NCBI GenBank assembly: GCA_025201865.1
Contig: MU602781.1
Location: 1-43,999, forward strand
Reading direction: 5' to 3'
Origin: Ramicandelaber brevisporus
Lineage: Eukaryota > Kickxellomycota > Ramicandelaberales > Ramicandelaberaceae
DNA length: 43,999 bases
In this document: piece by piece, positions 27,004 through 34,216 of the stretch
Layout: every line of letters starts with the position of its first letter
Numbering within the stretch: position 1 is the stretch's first letter
Translations under genes and position numbers: made by a program
The notes under the pieces: generated by a model
What the model saw: only the letters and a program-made list of their open reading frames with translations
What the model was told of the DNA's origin: nothing
Databases searched by the model: none

Positions 27004-27063
27004 ACGACACAGTAAAACACGGCACAGCACGATACGACACAGCACAACACGACATGACGACCG
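27004..27063. repeat. 30-bp imperfect tandem repeat in promoter
   Basis: Two adjacent 30-bp units (27004-27033, 27034-27063), each starting ACGACACAG and containing AACACG at the same offset. They lie directly upstream of the promoter block of the first SH3b-like gene. Confidence 0.7.
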
Positions 27064-27107
27064 AGTGATGTCCGATGATCAGTTGCCGATTCCACAGCAG
27101 ATATAAA
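27061..27107 (+). promoter_or_regulatory. Core promoter of first SH3b-like gene
   Basis: CCGAGTGATGTCCGA at 27061-27075, then TATAAA at 27102-27107, 114 bp before the ATG. An almost identical block (CCGAGCGACGTCCGA) lies at 28580-28594 before the paralogue. Confidence 0.65.
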
Positions 27108-27215
27108 TGTCCCCTCCGCCTTCCACGATGTCAATCCCTGTCCTCTCGAACGGGGGAGTGTTATCAGTAACTTTCTTACATCAGCAATCACCACCACATT
27201 TTATATAACATCGAA

Positions 27216-27569
27216 ATGCTTAAGCAAACTCTTGTTGCCACCGCACTTCTTGCTTCCTCCGTTCTGGCCGCCGGTCCGGGCTGCATCTGGAACGCGTACT
27301 GCACTGGCTGGGGTGATAACTACAGCTGCTACTCGTGCCCAGCCAAGGTCGATCTCGATGCTCGTGGCTGCGCCAAGGTTTCTGGATGTGGCACACGCAT
27401 TACCAACAAGTATCGTGCTGGTCAACTGATCCGCATCACGTGCCAAACCTCCGGTGAGAACTACGGAGGAAGCAGCATCTGGGACCGCGACGAGGATGGC
27501 CACTACGTCCCCGATGCCTATGTGCGTACCGGCACTAGTGGATGGCTTGCAGATACACGCCGTTGCTGA
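27216..27569 (+). CDS. Small secreted eight-cysteine SH3b-like protein, copy 1
   Basis: 117 aa. The N-terminus MLKQTLVATALLASSVLA is a clear signal peptide, cleavage probably before AGPGC. The mature chain has eight Cys (23, 29, 38, 41, 52, 58, 76, 117), enough for four disulfides. The first half is Cys/Gly/Trp-rich (CIWNAYCTGWGDNYSCYSC). The second half (YRAGQLIRITCQTSG, IWDRDEDGHYVPDAYVRTG) looks like the SH3b wall-binding domains attached to bacterial and fungal lysozyme or NlpC/P60 enzymes, but here it stands alone. A role at the cell surface or towards bacterial or fungal walls is inference. Paralogue at 28729-29082 with an identical signal peptide. Strong C-ending codon bias suggests high expression. 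Confidence 0.85.
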   Translation: MLKQTLVATALLASSVLAAGPGCIWNAYCTGWGDNYSCYSCPAKVDLDARGCAKVSGCGTRITNKYRAGQLIRITCQTSGENYGGSSIWDRDEDGHYVPDAYVRTGTSGWLADTRRC

Positions 27570-27825
27570 GTATCGTCAAGGTTTATTCGCATTTTTTTTT
27601 TTTGTTCAATCCCTGCAAACATTCATTAATCCTTTGACTCTTTCAATAAGTGTCGTTTATCATGCTGGTTGGTAGAGAGGAAGGCAAAGAATAGTAGGAT
27701 ATCGTGCACAGTCAATGTAGCATGAAGTGATCGACAAAGAGCACAATGGAGCGGGAGGAAAGCACAATTTGTCAAAAGTGACAGAGTTTAGATGCATATT
27801 AGCCCTCCTCAAAAATTTTGATAAT

Positions 27826-27898
27826 GGTTTCGTGGTGTAGAGGTTATCACAACTGCTTTACACGCAGCAGGTCGCCGGTTCGATCCCGGCCGAAGCCA
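27826..27898 (+). tRNA. tRNA-Val (anticodon UAC)
   Basis: 73 nt forming a full cloverleaf. The acceptor stem GGTTTCG / CGAAGCC has one G-U. D arm GTG/CAC. Anticodon stem CTGC/GCAG with an A-C at the outer position. Loop TTTACAC gives anticodon TAC at 27859-27861. T arm GCCGG TTCGATC CCGGC. The discriminator is A. No intron, CCA not encoded. Downstream TTTTTATTATTTTT offers a Pol III terminator. Confidence 0.95.
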
Positions 27899-28227
27899 TT
27901 TTTATTATTTTTCGAATTACTCTTTTGTTGTTATTACTGTTTTGTAATGGTGGTAGTGACAGATATGCTATGCTTTTTAAAACTAGCGTAAATAATAGAA
28001 TGGTGCAAAATAGTGTGAAACTGGTCAATTGGACATTAATCCTGATTACAAAGCTACTTTTTTTCTTCAACCTCGCGACTATCGGACTGAGTTAATAGGC
28101 TCGCTTCATGCTTTCCATAAGTTGAGACCTCGTGCTTCAAATTGTACTTTCGGTAAGTACATAGGTTTCATTTGATTCGCTTGTTAAGGACCTTTGTAAT
28201 CGTAAGCGGCATGATCAGTCATACTCT

Positions 28228-28312
28228 GTCGGACATCACTCGGCTTGGTCAGCTCGGTACCCACATCCGGTGAGCATCCGACAGTCGTCATTGAATACTG
28301 CTGATGTCCGAC
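28228..28312. repeat. Inverted repeat GTCGGACATCA / TGATGTCCGAC
   Basis: A perfect 11-bp arm at 28228-28238 and its reverse complement at 28302-28312. A CTGTCGGA / TCCGACAG pair (28226-28233 and 28276-28283) is nested between. The same TGATGTCCGA word occurs in the promoter block at 27066-27075. Confidence 0.7.
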
Positions 28313-28444
28313 TGGCTGTATCGCTTCACCGATCAAACCAAGATTGGGGAGTGGAAGGGCCACATGTGATTGTCTTTGTCAGAATTGTCACAGTAACAAT
28401 GAGAGACTACGCCGCTGTAGGGCTGTGGTTCGCTGAGTCAAGTT

Positions 28445-28537
28445 GTGCAAAAGCCATGTAACTGCTGTGCAAAAGCTGTGCAAAACTGTACAAGGCCGTG
28501 CAACAGCTGTGCATTACTGTACAAAGCCGTGCAAAGC
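28445..28537. repeat. TGTGCAA-type tandem repeats in promoter
   Basis: At least six TGTGCA/CGTGCAA/TGTACAA words in about 93 bp. The clearest units are 28477-28507 and 28508-28537, about 31 bp each, with TGTGCA, ACTGTACAA and GCCGTGCAA in the same order. Confidence 0.75.
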
Positions 28538-28579
28538 TCCGCCGATGTTTGGTGATGACGAAGCTGAACAGCATGATGG

Positions 28580-28621
28580 CCGAGCGACGTCCGAACAGTA
28601 GCAACAGGCTGGCGATATAAA
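28580..28621 (+). promoter_or_regulatory. Core promoter of second SH3b-like gene
   Basis: CCGAGCGACGTCCGA at 28580-28594 and TATAAA at 28616-28621, 113 bp before the ATG. Spacing and sequence match the promoter of the first copy. Confidence 0.65.
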
Positions 28622-28728
28622 CAGCAACATCATCCGGTTGTCAACCTGACATCTTGTCTGCGTCATGCATTTCCATCATCACCATACGCACACTCTTATC
28701 CATCCATCCATCTCTTACCAATCACAAG

Positions 28729-29082
28729 ATGCTTAAGCAAACACTCGTCGCTACCGCACTTCTTGCTTCCTCCGTTCTGGCTGCTGGCCCAGACTGCTTC
28801 TGGAATGCCTACTGCACTGGCTGGGGTGACAATTACGGCTGCTACTCGTGCCCCATCAAGGTCAACCTCGACGCACGCAATTGCCCACAGATTGCAGGCT
28901 GCGGCGTTCGTCTTGGCGACTATTACAAGGCAGGTCAACTGATCCGTATCACCTGCCAAACCACCGGCGACTATTACGGAGGCACCAACATCTGGGACAG
29001 AACCGAGGACGGCTACTACGTCCCAGACGCTTACGTGCGCACTGGTACAGCCGGATTCCTCGATGGCACGCGCCGTTGCTGA
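28729..29082 (+). CDS. Small secreted eight-cysteine SH3b-like protein, copy 2
   Basis: 117 aa, the same length as copy 1, with no gaps in the alignment. The signal peptide is identical (MLKQTLVATALLASSVLA). All eight Cys positions are conserved, while many surface residues differ (for example ARGCAKVSGCGTRITNKYRAG versus ARNCPQIAGCGVRLGDYYKAG). The SH3b-like half has ITCQTTGDYYGGTNIWDR and YYVPDAYVRTG. The pattern of conserved signal and cysteine frame with diverged loops fits a duplicated secreted protein that has diversified. An AATAAA at 29106-29111 follows the stop. Start ATG 28729; an in-frame upstream extension to 28654 would bury the signal peptide. Confidence 0.85.
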   Translation: MLKQTLVATALLASSVLAAGPDCFWNAYCTGWGDNYGCYSCPIKVNLDARNCPQIAGCGVRLGDYYKAGQLIRITCQTTGDYYGGTNIWDRTEDGYYVPDAYVRTGTAGFLDGTRRC

Positions 29083-29538
29083 ATATGATGGTGCTTTTTT
29101 GTGTTAATAAACCGATCGCATATGAATAATCCTTTCAAAACTTTCAGTCATATCTACTCGGTAAACAAATAGTGTCATATTTACACTGACTTAGTGATTG
29201 TTTTTTATCGAACTCTTTGGTCCATTCTTATCAATTGCACCAATAGGCAGGCAACTTTGCACAATCTGAGCCAAAAGGCCTCAAGCCTCAATTCGCCAAC
29301 TCAAAATTTGGAAGTAATACAAACTCCGATCTGTGTAACACAGATTTTGCCTTGGCACACACATGCCCTGAATTGGGACCCCCAGACTATCGAAAGTTCT
29401 GATGTAAAGAGAAGCTTTGTACTTCCAACTACCAAGCCTCTGCCTTTCTGTTTTTTTTTCTTTTTCACTACCAACTTCATATTGTAAACTTCTCTCTCCA
29501 ACTCAAAGCCTCCGTCGTCCTCGCTTTCATCAACACCT
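29083..29538. other. Intergenic, promoter of RING gene
   Basis: 456 bp with an AATAAA at 29106-29111, otherwise even composition. A T-rich tract (29450-29466) and a TCTCTCTCCAACTC leader precede the ATG. No gene seen. Confidence 0.5.
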
Positions 29539-31407
29539 ATGTCGTCCTCTACAATTCTATTATCTGCAACGTGGGCTACTCTGCTCTCGACGACAGTACA
29601 AGCGAGCCCCGTTCTAGCCTATCAATCTAGAAGTGAGACATCATCAGCCTCGAGCCAGCTTCCAGTCTATGCGATCATTTTCATTATCATAGTGTGCATT
29701 GCTGTGGCCGCTGGAATCACGTGGTTAGTTTTGAATCATAATATTCTTGGTTTCAAATCGCTTACAGGTCATGAAGAGCGAGCAGTTACAGCGGCAGTGC
29801 AGCAGGCATTGGAGCAGTGGCATCAAGAGAGCGCTGAGCGACGAATACGTGCTCGTGCCGAAGTACCGAAGCCAGTCAAGTTAAACATGGATGAGATTGA
29901 TACTGTGGTGTTGGACCAGAGCAACAAAGATCATATTCTCACGCGATCACTTGCTATTTCGGTTCCAAATACTGCTTCTTCTGTTTCTATTGTTGCTATT
30001 GATGATACCGGGAAGGATGATAACGAGTCACCGGCTGCTACTATTGCTCATGCTCGAACACTTGTTGGTACTGCAACTGATGCCACAACTCGTCCTGGTC
30101 AAGATGGATCAGCGTCGCATGAATGCTGCAGTATTTGCATCGAAGAGTTCGCAGTCGGCGATAGCGTGCGTGTTCTTCCAGTTTGCCGCCATGTCTTCCA
30201 CGTAGCCTGCATCGATCCATGGTTGACAACTACCAGTGCACTGTGTCCATTGTGCAAGACCGATACTCGCACATCTGAGGAGTTAACCGAGTACAACAGG
30301 CGTCTCGCTGCCGCCAATGCTTCGCTCCAAGCATCAGCCGGAATCACGTGGTTAGTTTTGAATCATAATATTCTTGGTTTCAAATCGCTTACAGGTCATG
30401 AAGAGCGAGCGGTTACAGCGGCAGTGCAGCAGGCATTGGAGCAGTGGCATCAAGAGAGTTCCGAGCGACGAATGCGTGCTCGTGCTGAAGTACCAAAGCC
30501 AGTCAAATTAAACATGGATGACATTGATACTGTGGTGTTGGACCAGGACAACAAAGATCATATCCTCACGCGATCACTTGCTATTTCGCTTCCAAATACT
30601 GCTTCTTCTGTTGGTGTTGTTGCTATTGATGATGCCGAGAAGGATGATAACGAGTCACCGGCTGCTACTATTGCTCACGCTCGAACACTTGTTGGCACTG
30701 CAACCGGTGCCACAGCTCGTCCAGATCAAGATGCATCAGCTTCGCATGAGTGCTGCAGTATTTGCATCGAAGAGTTCGAAGTCGGCGATAGCGTGCACGT
30801 TCTTCCAGTGTGCCGCCATGTCTTCCACGTAGCCTGTATCGATCCATGGTTGACAACTACCAGCGCACTGTGTCCGCTGTGTAAGACCGATACTCGCACA
30901 TCTGAGGAGTTAACCGAGTACAACAGGCGTCTCGCTGCCGCCAATGCTTCGCTCCAAGCATCAGCCGCGGTACCTACCAATATCAGTCACGGAGTTTGTG
31001 CGATTTTCGACCAGATTGTTGATGAAATCTGCTTGGCACGACTCGGCTATGTCATCAGACGCCATCGGCCAATGAAGATATCGGCAGCAGATAGGGACGA
31101 TGGATTAACCGCTGTATTCTTTGAGACGACAGTGTTCATTCGCGAGGAAGACGAAGAGGCGCCATCCAACAAAGGTTTCTTGGCTCGGTTTGTGTACGGC
31201 ATTAGCAAGCGATTCAAACACCATGATGTACAGGTAACAGTGCGGCGAACATGGGCACAGCCAAGTGCAACTATATCGCGAACACGGGCACAACGGGATG
31301 TAGCTGTGTCACGAACATGGGCACAACCAGATGGCACTATTCTCCAAAACCTATATCCGCCACAGATGGCTGTGACGTCTCCACCAGGTATGTTTGCGGG
31401 CGGTTAA
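29539..31407 (+). CDS. Membrane RING-H2 protein with an internally duplicated RING unit
   Basis: A 622-aa putative membrane E3 ubiquitin ligase. An N-terminal signal peptide (about 1-22) is followed by a short lumenal segment and a transmembrane helix (about 41-65; LPVYAIIFIIIVCIAVAAG then ITWLVL). A linker leads to RING-H2 number 1: Cys197, Cys200, Cys216, His218, His221, Cys224, Cys236, Cys239. Residues 59-267 are then repeated as 268-476 with 15 substitutions and no gaps, giving a second complete RING (Cys406-Cys448) but only the last part of the TM helix. The C-terminal 146 residues are unique and end with three RTWAQP/RTRAQ-type repeats. RING-H2 with one TM is typical of ATL-like E3s; two RINGs in tandem are unusual. 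All zinc ligands are intact in both. Confidence 0.85.
   Translation: MSSSTILLSATWATLLSTTVQASPVLAYQSRSETSSASSQLPVYAIIFIIIVCIAVAAGITWLVLNHNILGFKSLTGHEERAVTAAVQQALEQWHQESAERRIRARAEVPKPVKLNMDEIDTVVLDQSNKDHILTRSLAISVPNTASSVSIVAIDDTGKDDNESPAATIAHARTLVGTATDATTRPGQDGSASHECCSICIEEFAVGDSVRVLPVCRHVFHVACIDPWLTTTSALCPLCKTDTRTSEELTEYNRRLAAANASLQASAGITWLVLNHNILGFKSLTGHEERAVTAAVQQALEQWHQESSERRMRARAEVPKPVKLNMDDIDTVVLDQDNKDHILTRSLAISLPNTASSVGVVAIDDAEKDDNESPAATIAHARTLVGTATGATARPDQDASASHECCSICIEEFEVGDSVHVLPVCRHVFHVACIDPWLTTTSALCPLCKTDTRTSEELTEYNRRLAAANASLQASAAVPTNISHGVCAIFDQIVDEICLARLGYVIRRHRPMKISAADRDDGLTAVFFETTVFIREEDEEAPSNKGFLARFVYGISKRFKHHDVQVTVRRTWAQPSATISRTRAQRDVAVSRTWAQPDGTILQNLYPPQMAVTSPPGMFAGG
29713..30339 (+). 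repeat. 627-bp tandem duplication, unit 1
   Basis: Unit 1 starts GGAATCACGTGG and ends GCATCAGCC. It matches unit 2 base for base over long stretches and is exactly 209 codons, so the frame is kept. Confidence 0.95.
30340..30966 (+). repeat. 627-bp tandem duplication, unit 2
   Basis: Directly abuts unit 1 with the same length and no indels. The encoded segments differ at 15 of 209 residues, all in the middle; the first 40 and last 50 or so residues are identical. Confidence 0.95.
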
Positions 31408-31604
31408 TTGTTAATTAAGATCATTAAAGCATGATCAAATAAATAGTAAACTGTTATCTACATTTGAAGGCTAGTTGGTGAACGACATGATCAGCAAATG
31501 CGGGGGGATAATAGCAACGTCGCAATCAACAATGAGGCGTATCTAGTCCCACCAAAAGCTAATAAATAAATAAATACAAAAAGTGCTTTGATCTGGCTGT
31601 GAAG

Positions 31605-32744
31605 ATGCTGAAAGTATGCGAGTTCTACTCTGGCATCGGCGGCATGCACTTCGCCTTGGAGCGCTCCGGGGTTCCTCATCAGGTGATCGCTGCGTTTGAC
31701 GTGAACGACGTTGCGAACAAAGTCTACGCTCACAACTTTCCCGGCGTCAAGATCCACCCTCGCTTGCTTGAGTCTCAGCCAGCTTCTTTCTTTGCCAAGC
31801 TGGGTGCCGATGTGTGGGTCATGAGTCCGCCATGCCAGCCGTACACTCGCCAGGGAAACCAGCTTGGCTCGGAAGACCGCAGAGCCAACAGTTTCTTGCA
31901 TCTGATTGAGGTTATTGGAGAATTGGGAGCCAAAGGGCCATCGATGGTGCTGGTGGAGAATGTGTATGGATTTGAGAAGAGTCATACGAGAGATGCACTG
32001 GTGATCAAGTTGAAGCAGTGCGGATATGAGTTTAGAGAATTCATGCTGACACCGTTGCAGTTTGGAGTGCCGAATAGTCGCTTGAGATACTATCTTGTTG
32101 CATGGCGGTCGAAGGATGTTTCGGTTATTGAGCACAGCGAAGACAGCACTTTGGAAGTGGAAGTGCCACCACTGGACTTGTTGACGACCATTCCTGGTAT
32201 GGACAGAATTCTGCCACTTGCCGATGTTGAGCACATTCGCGATAAATCCTCTTCTTCACCATCTGCTTCTCAGCGGCAGCTTCCGTCGTCCATTGCACCA
32301 GTGTCTGACTACTTGATTCCAATTTCCGAAACTGATTTGGAGCGTTATCGGATTGCTGAGCGCGTTTTAGAGAAAACTGGCTACGCTTTCGACATTGTCT
32401 CTTCTCTTTCGCAGCGCACGTGCTGCTTTACAAAGGGTTACTTTCACTATGTTGAAGGCACTGGCTCTATTCTCAGAACTGACTCTGAGTCTGCACCACT
32501 AGCACTGCCGCTGCCTCGCGATAAACTGAGGTACTTTCATGAATATGAAATTGCCGCACTAATGGGTTTCCCCACAACAGCAATGAACAGCAACAACAGC
32601 GGCAATGTCGAGGGTGGCGAACGGCATGTGTTGAAGTTCCCTGAAGACATTACACAGAAGCAGCGATATAGGTTACTGGGCAATAGCTTAAGCGTACTGG
32701 TCGTGTCGCATTTGCTCAAATTTGTGTATTCCAAAGCAAAATAA
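31605..32744 (+). CDS. DNMT2: Dnmt2-type cytosine-5 methyltransferase (tRNA-Asp C38)
   Basis: A 379-aa SAM-dependent methyltransferase. Dnmt2 proteins look like DNA methylases but methylate C38 of tRNA-Asp. Start ATG 31605 (MLKVCEFYSGIGG). The frame is open six bases upstream but only from GTG. Motif I FYSGIGG (7-13), motif IV PPCQPY with the catalytic Cys77, motif VI ENV (118-120), motif VIII QFGVPNSRLRYY. The Dnmt2-specific CFT region is CCFTKGYFHYVEGTGS (about 272-287). Motif X is RLLGNSLSVLVVSHLLKF at the C-terminus. There is no N-terminal regulatory domain, as in the family. An Asn/Gly-rich insertion lies before motif X. It follows the RING gene by 197 bp on the same strand. Confidence 0.96.
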   Translation: MLKVCEFYSGIGGMHFALERSGVPHQVIAAFDVNDVANKVYAHNFPGVKIHPRLLESQPASFFAKLGADVWVMSPPCQPYTRQGNQLGSEDRRANSFLHLIEVIGELGAKGPSMVLVENVYGFEKSHTRDALVIKLKQCGYEFREFMLTPLQFGVPNSRLRYYLVAWRSKDVSVIEHSEDSTLEVEVPPLDLLTTIPGMDRILPLADVEHIRDKSSSSPSASQRQLPSSIAPVSDYLIPISETDLERYRIAERVLEKTGYAFDIVSSLSQRTCCFTKGYFHYVEGTGSILRTDSESAPLALPLPRDKLRYFHEYEIAALMGFPTTAMNSNNSGNVEGGERHVLKFPEDITQKQRYRLLGNSLSVLVVSHLLKFVYSKAK

Positions 32745-33362
32745 CGTAGCAGTCACATCTTTACTTCCTCCCTTTTCTTTCTTCTTTTAAAAAATTGCAC
32801 TTACCCGCGGATGCCTCACTTTCTCCAATTTCTGCTGCGGTAGGTTGTATATGATCCTACTTTTCTTTCCCTCCCCAACATGGACGGAGTTGTGTCGCGA
32901 TACTGGTCGGTCAGTCTGTAATGCGTCTGCAATACACACAAACAAGAGAGAGATATGGGAGTGCGATTGAGGTGACTTTTTTGTGCACATTTGTCTTCAT
33001 GAATGTAATCTCCCAGTGCAATTCATTTTGCAGAATTAGTGCACCACCACAGCCTCTACCCTGAACAGAGACGGAGTCAGTCAAGTCAGTTGCATATTAT
33101 TTTTCTTGTCAGCACAACATAAGGGTATATTGCTACAACAATGTCAAAGTGCCTGTGGATTTCTGGGTCACTAACAAAGGTATAAATACCGGCAGGAGCA
33201 ATGCTCGAACATCAGTTTTCTTTGTCCTTACTTCACTTCATCACTCATCTACATACAATCACACAGCCATACACAATCACATACAATCACCCACATAGCA
33301 GTTCAACACACGACCTCACACATTTTCAATCCATTTCCTTCTTACATATACATACACAGACA
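32745..33362. promoter_or_regulatory. Intergenic with TATA promoter of the small unknown gene
   Basis: 618 bp without a gene. TATAAATA at 33181-33188 lies 182 bp before the ATG at 33363. The leader after it is rich in ACA, CATACAATCAC and ACAATCACATAC repeats (about 33250-33360), low in G. Confidence 0.55.
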
Positions 33363-33755
33363 ATGTATACTACATCAACATATAATAAAATGATGTCTGT
33401 GCATACTGCAAACTTCGGTTATGGTGGTCATTCCACTCCTTATGGCGGCCGTCCTGCCCCTAGATTTGACTATCAGCCGCCTGTTAGTCAATACTCTTAC
33501 CAACCGCACTCACAACATGGCCACAGCCAGCTCCGCCCAGGCACATTCGTCAACCAGATGAACCAAGAGTTCACAGAAAAACAAATGTCAACACATATTG
33601 ACTATGACCTCATGCATTCACATCACTACTCAAAACAACAGAATCGCGTTTATACTACTGGCTTCTATAAAAATAACGATAACCTTCAACGCCGACTTTT
33701 ACGAACCATTTTGACTAAACTAAACATTCGCAACAATTATGACAGTCGTCCATAA
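33363..33755 (+). CDS. Small Tyr/His/Gln/Asn-rich protein, unknown
   Basis: 130 aa starting MYTTSTYNKMMSVHTANFGYGG. Basic and polar, with no signal peptide or TM helix. A Gly/Pro/Tyr-rich N-terminal half (YGGHSTPYGGRPAPRFDYQ) is followed by a His/Gln region and a basic C-terminus (LQRRLLRTILTKLNIRNN). ATG 33363 was chosen because it follows the ACA-rich leader and lies well after the TATA box. The frame is open to an ATG at 33201, only 20 bp after the TATA, so unlikely to be used. I recognise no family. Codon use is less biased than in neighbouring highly expressed genes. Confidence 0.6.
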   Translation: MYTTSTYNKMMSVHTANFGYGGHSTPYGGRPAPRFDYQPPVSQYSYQPHSQHGHSQLRPGTFVNQMNQEFTEKQMSTHIDYDLMHSHHYSKQQNRVYTTGFYKNNDNLQRRLLRTILTKLNIRNNYDSRP

Positions 33756-34060
33756 AGTCCATAAACGAACTATTGATCCTCCTCCACTTCAGACTATTCA
33801 ACTCACAATCCGTTTTGCACCGTTTCTTTTTTATCATCACCATTTTCTACTATTCCTTCGTTATTCATTTTATTTTAGTTTATCATTTTATTACTATTGC
33901 TATTATTACTTTTAATCAGTTATTATTGTTATTATAATCCGATGGTTTGATTCACAGTCAATTTCGCTAACAATTCAGGAGAAAAAGAGAGGATTCGGTT
34001 CACATCAGCCTTTGTTCGTCTCTTCACATCTCCTTTCCAACAGGTTTTTTCTTTTGTTTT

Positions 34061-34090
34061 GTTTTTGTTTTTGTTTTTGTTTTTGTTTTT
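34061..34090. repeat. (GTTTTT)5 repeat
   Basis: Five exact six-base units in the upstream region of the RRM gene. Confidence 0.9.
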
Positions 34091-34159
34091 CGCACGAGCG
34101 CTGATTGCTCAGTAACAGTGATGATCGTTGCGCTCGCTGCTCACGTTCCCATTCATTGA

Positions 34160-34216
34160 CTCTTCTCTCTCTCTCTTTCTCTCTTTTTCTCTCTTTCTCT
34201 TTCTTCTCTTTCTCTC
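34160..34216. repeat. 57-nt pure pyrimidine tract
   Basis: Only C and T for 57 bases (CT and TTTCT units), upstream of the RRM gene on its coding strand. Confidence 0.9.

Larger units (their letters stand above)
26147..27215. other. 1.07-kb intergenic region upstream of the first SH3b-like gene
   Basis: No ORF of merit and no RNA gene that I can fold with confidence. It contains A-rich CAAAAAG words (26190-26240) near the divergent T5orf172 start, several GTTGACT words, a perfect TGACTCA (AP-1/Gcn4-like) at 26556-26562, a 30-bp imperfect tandem repeat (27004-27063), a conserved promoter block (27061-27075) and a TATA box (27102-27107). Base composition is more even than in the neighbouring coding DNA. 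Confidence 0.55.
27570..28728. other. Interval between the two SH3b-like genes
   Basis: 1159 bp. A poly-T (27590-27603) follows the first stop. A tRNA-Val gene sits at 27826-27898, then an AT-rich stretch (27899-28080). From 28200 to 28620 there is dense repeat structure: an 11-bp inverted pair (28228-28238 / 28302-28312), TGTGCAA-type tandem repeats (28445-28537), a promoter block (28580-28594) and a TATA (28616-28621). No protein gene is supported. Confidence 0.55.

Noticed and set aside
27858-28070. 70-codon minus-strand ORF ending SAGIEPATCCV
   Set aside because: The C-terminus is antisense to the tRNA-Val gene, a known kind of spurious ORF translation.
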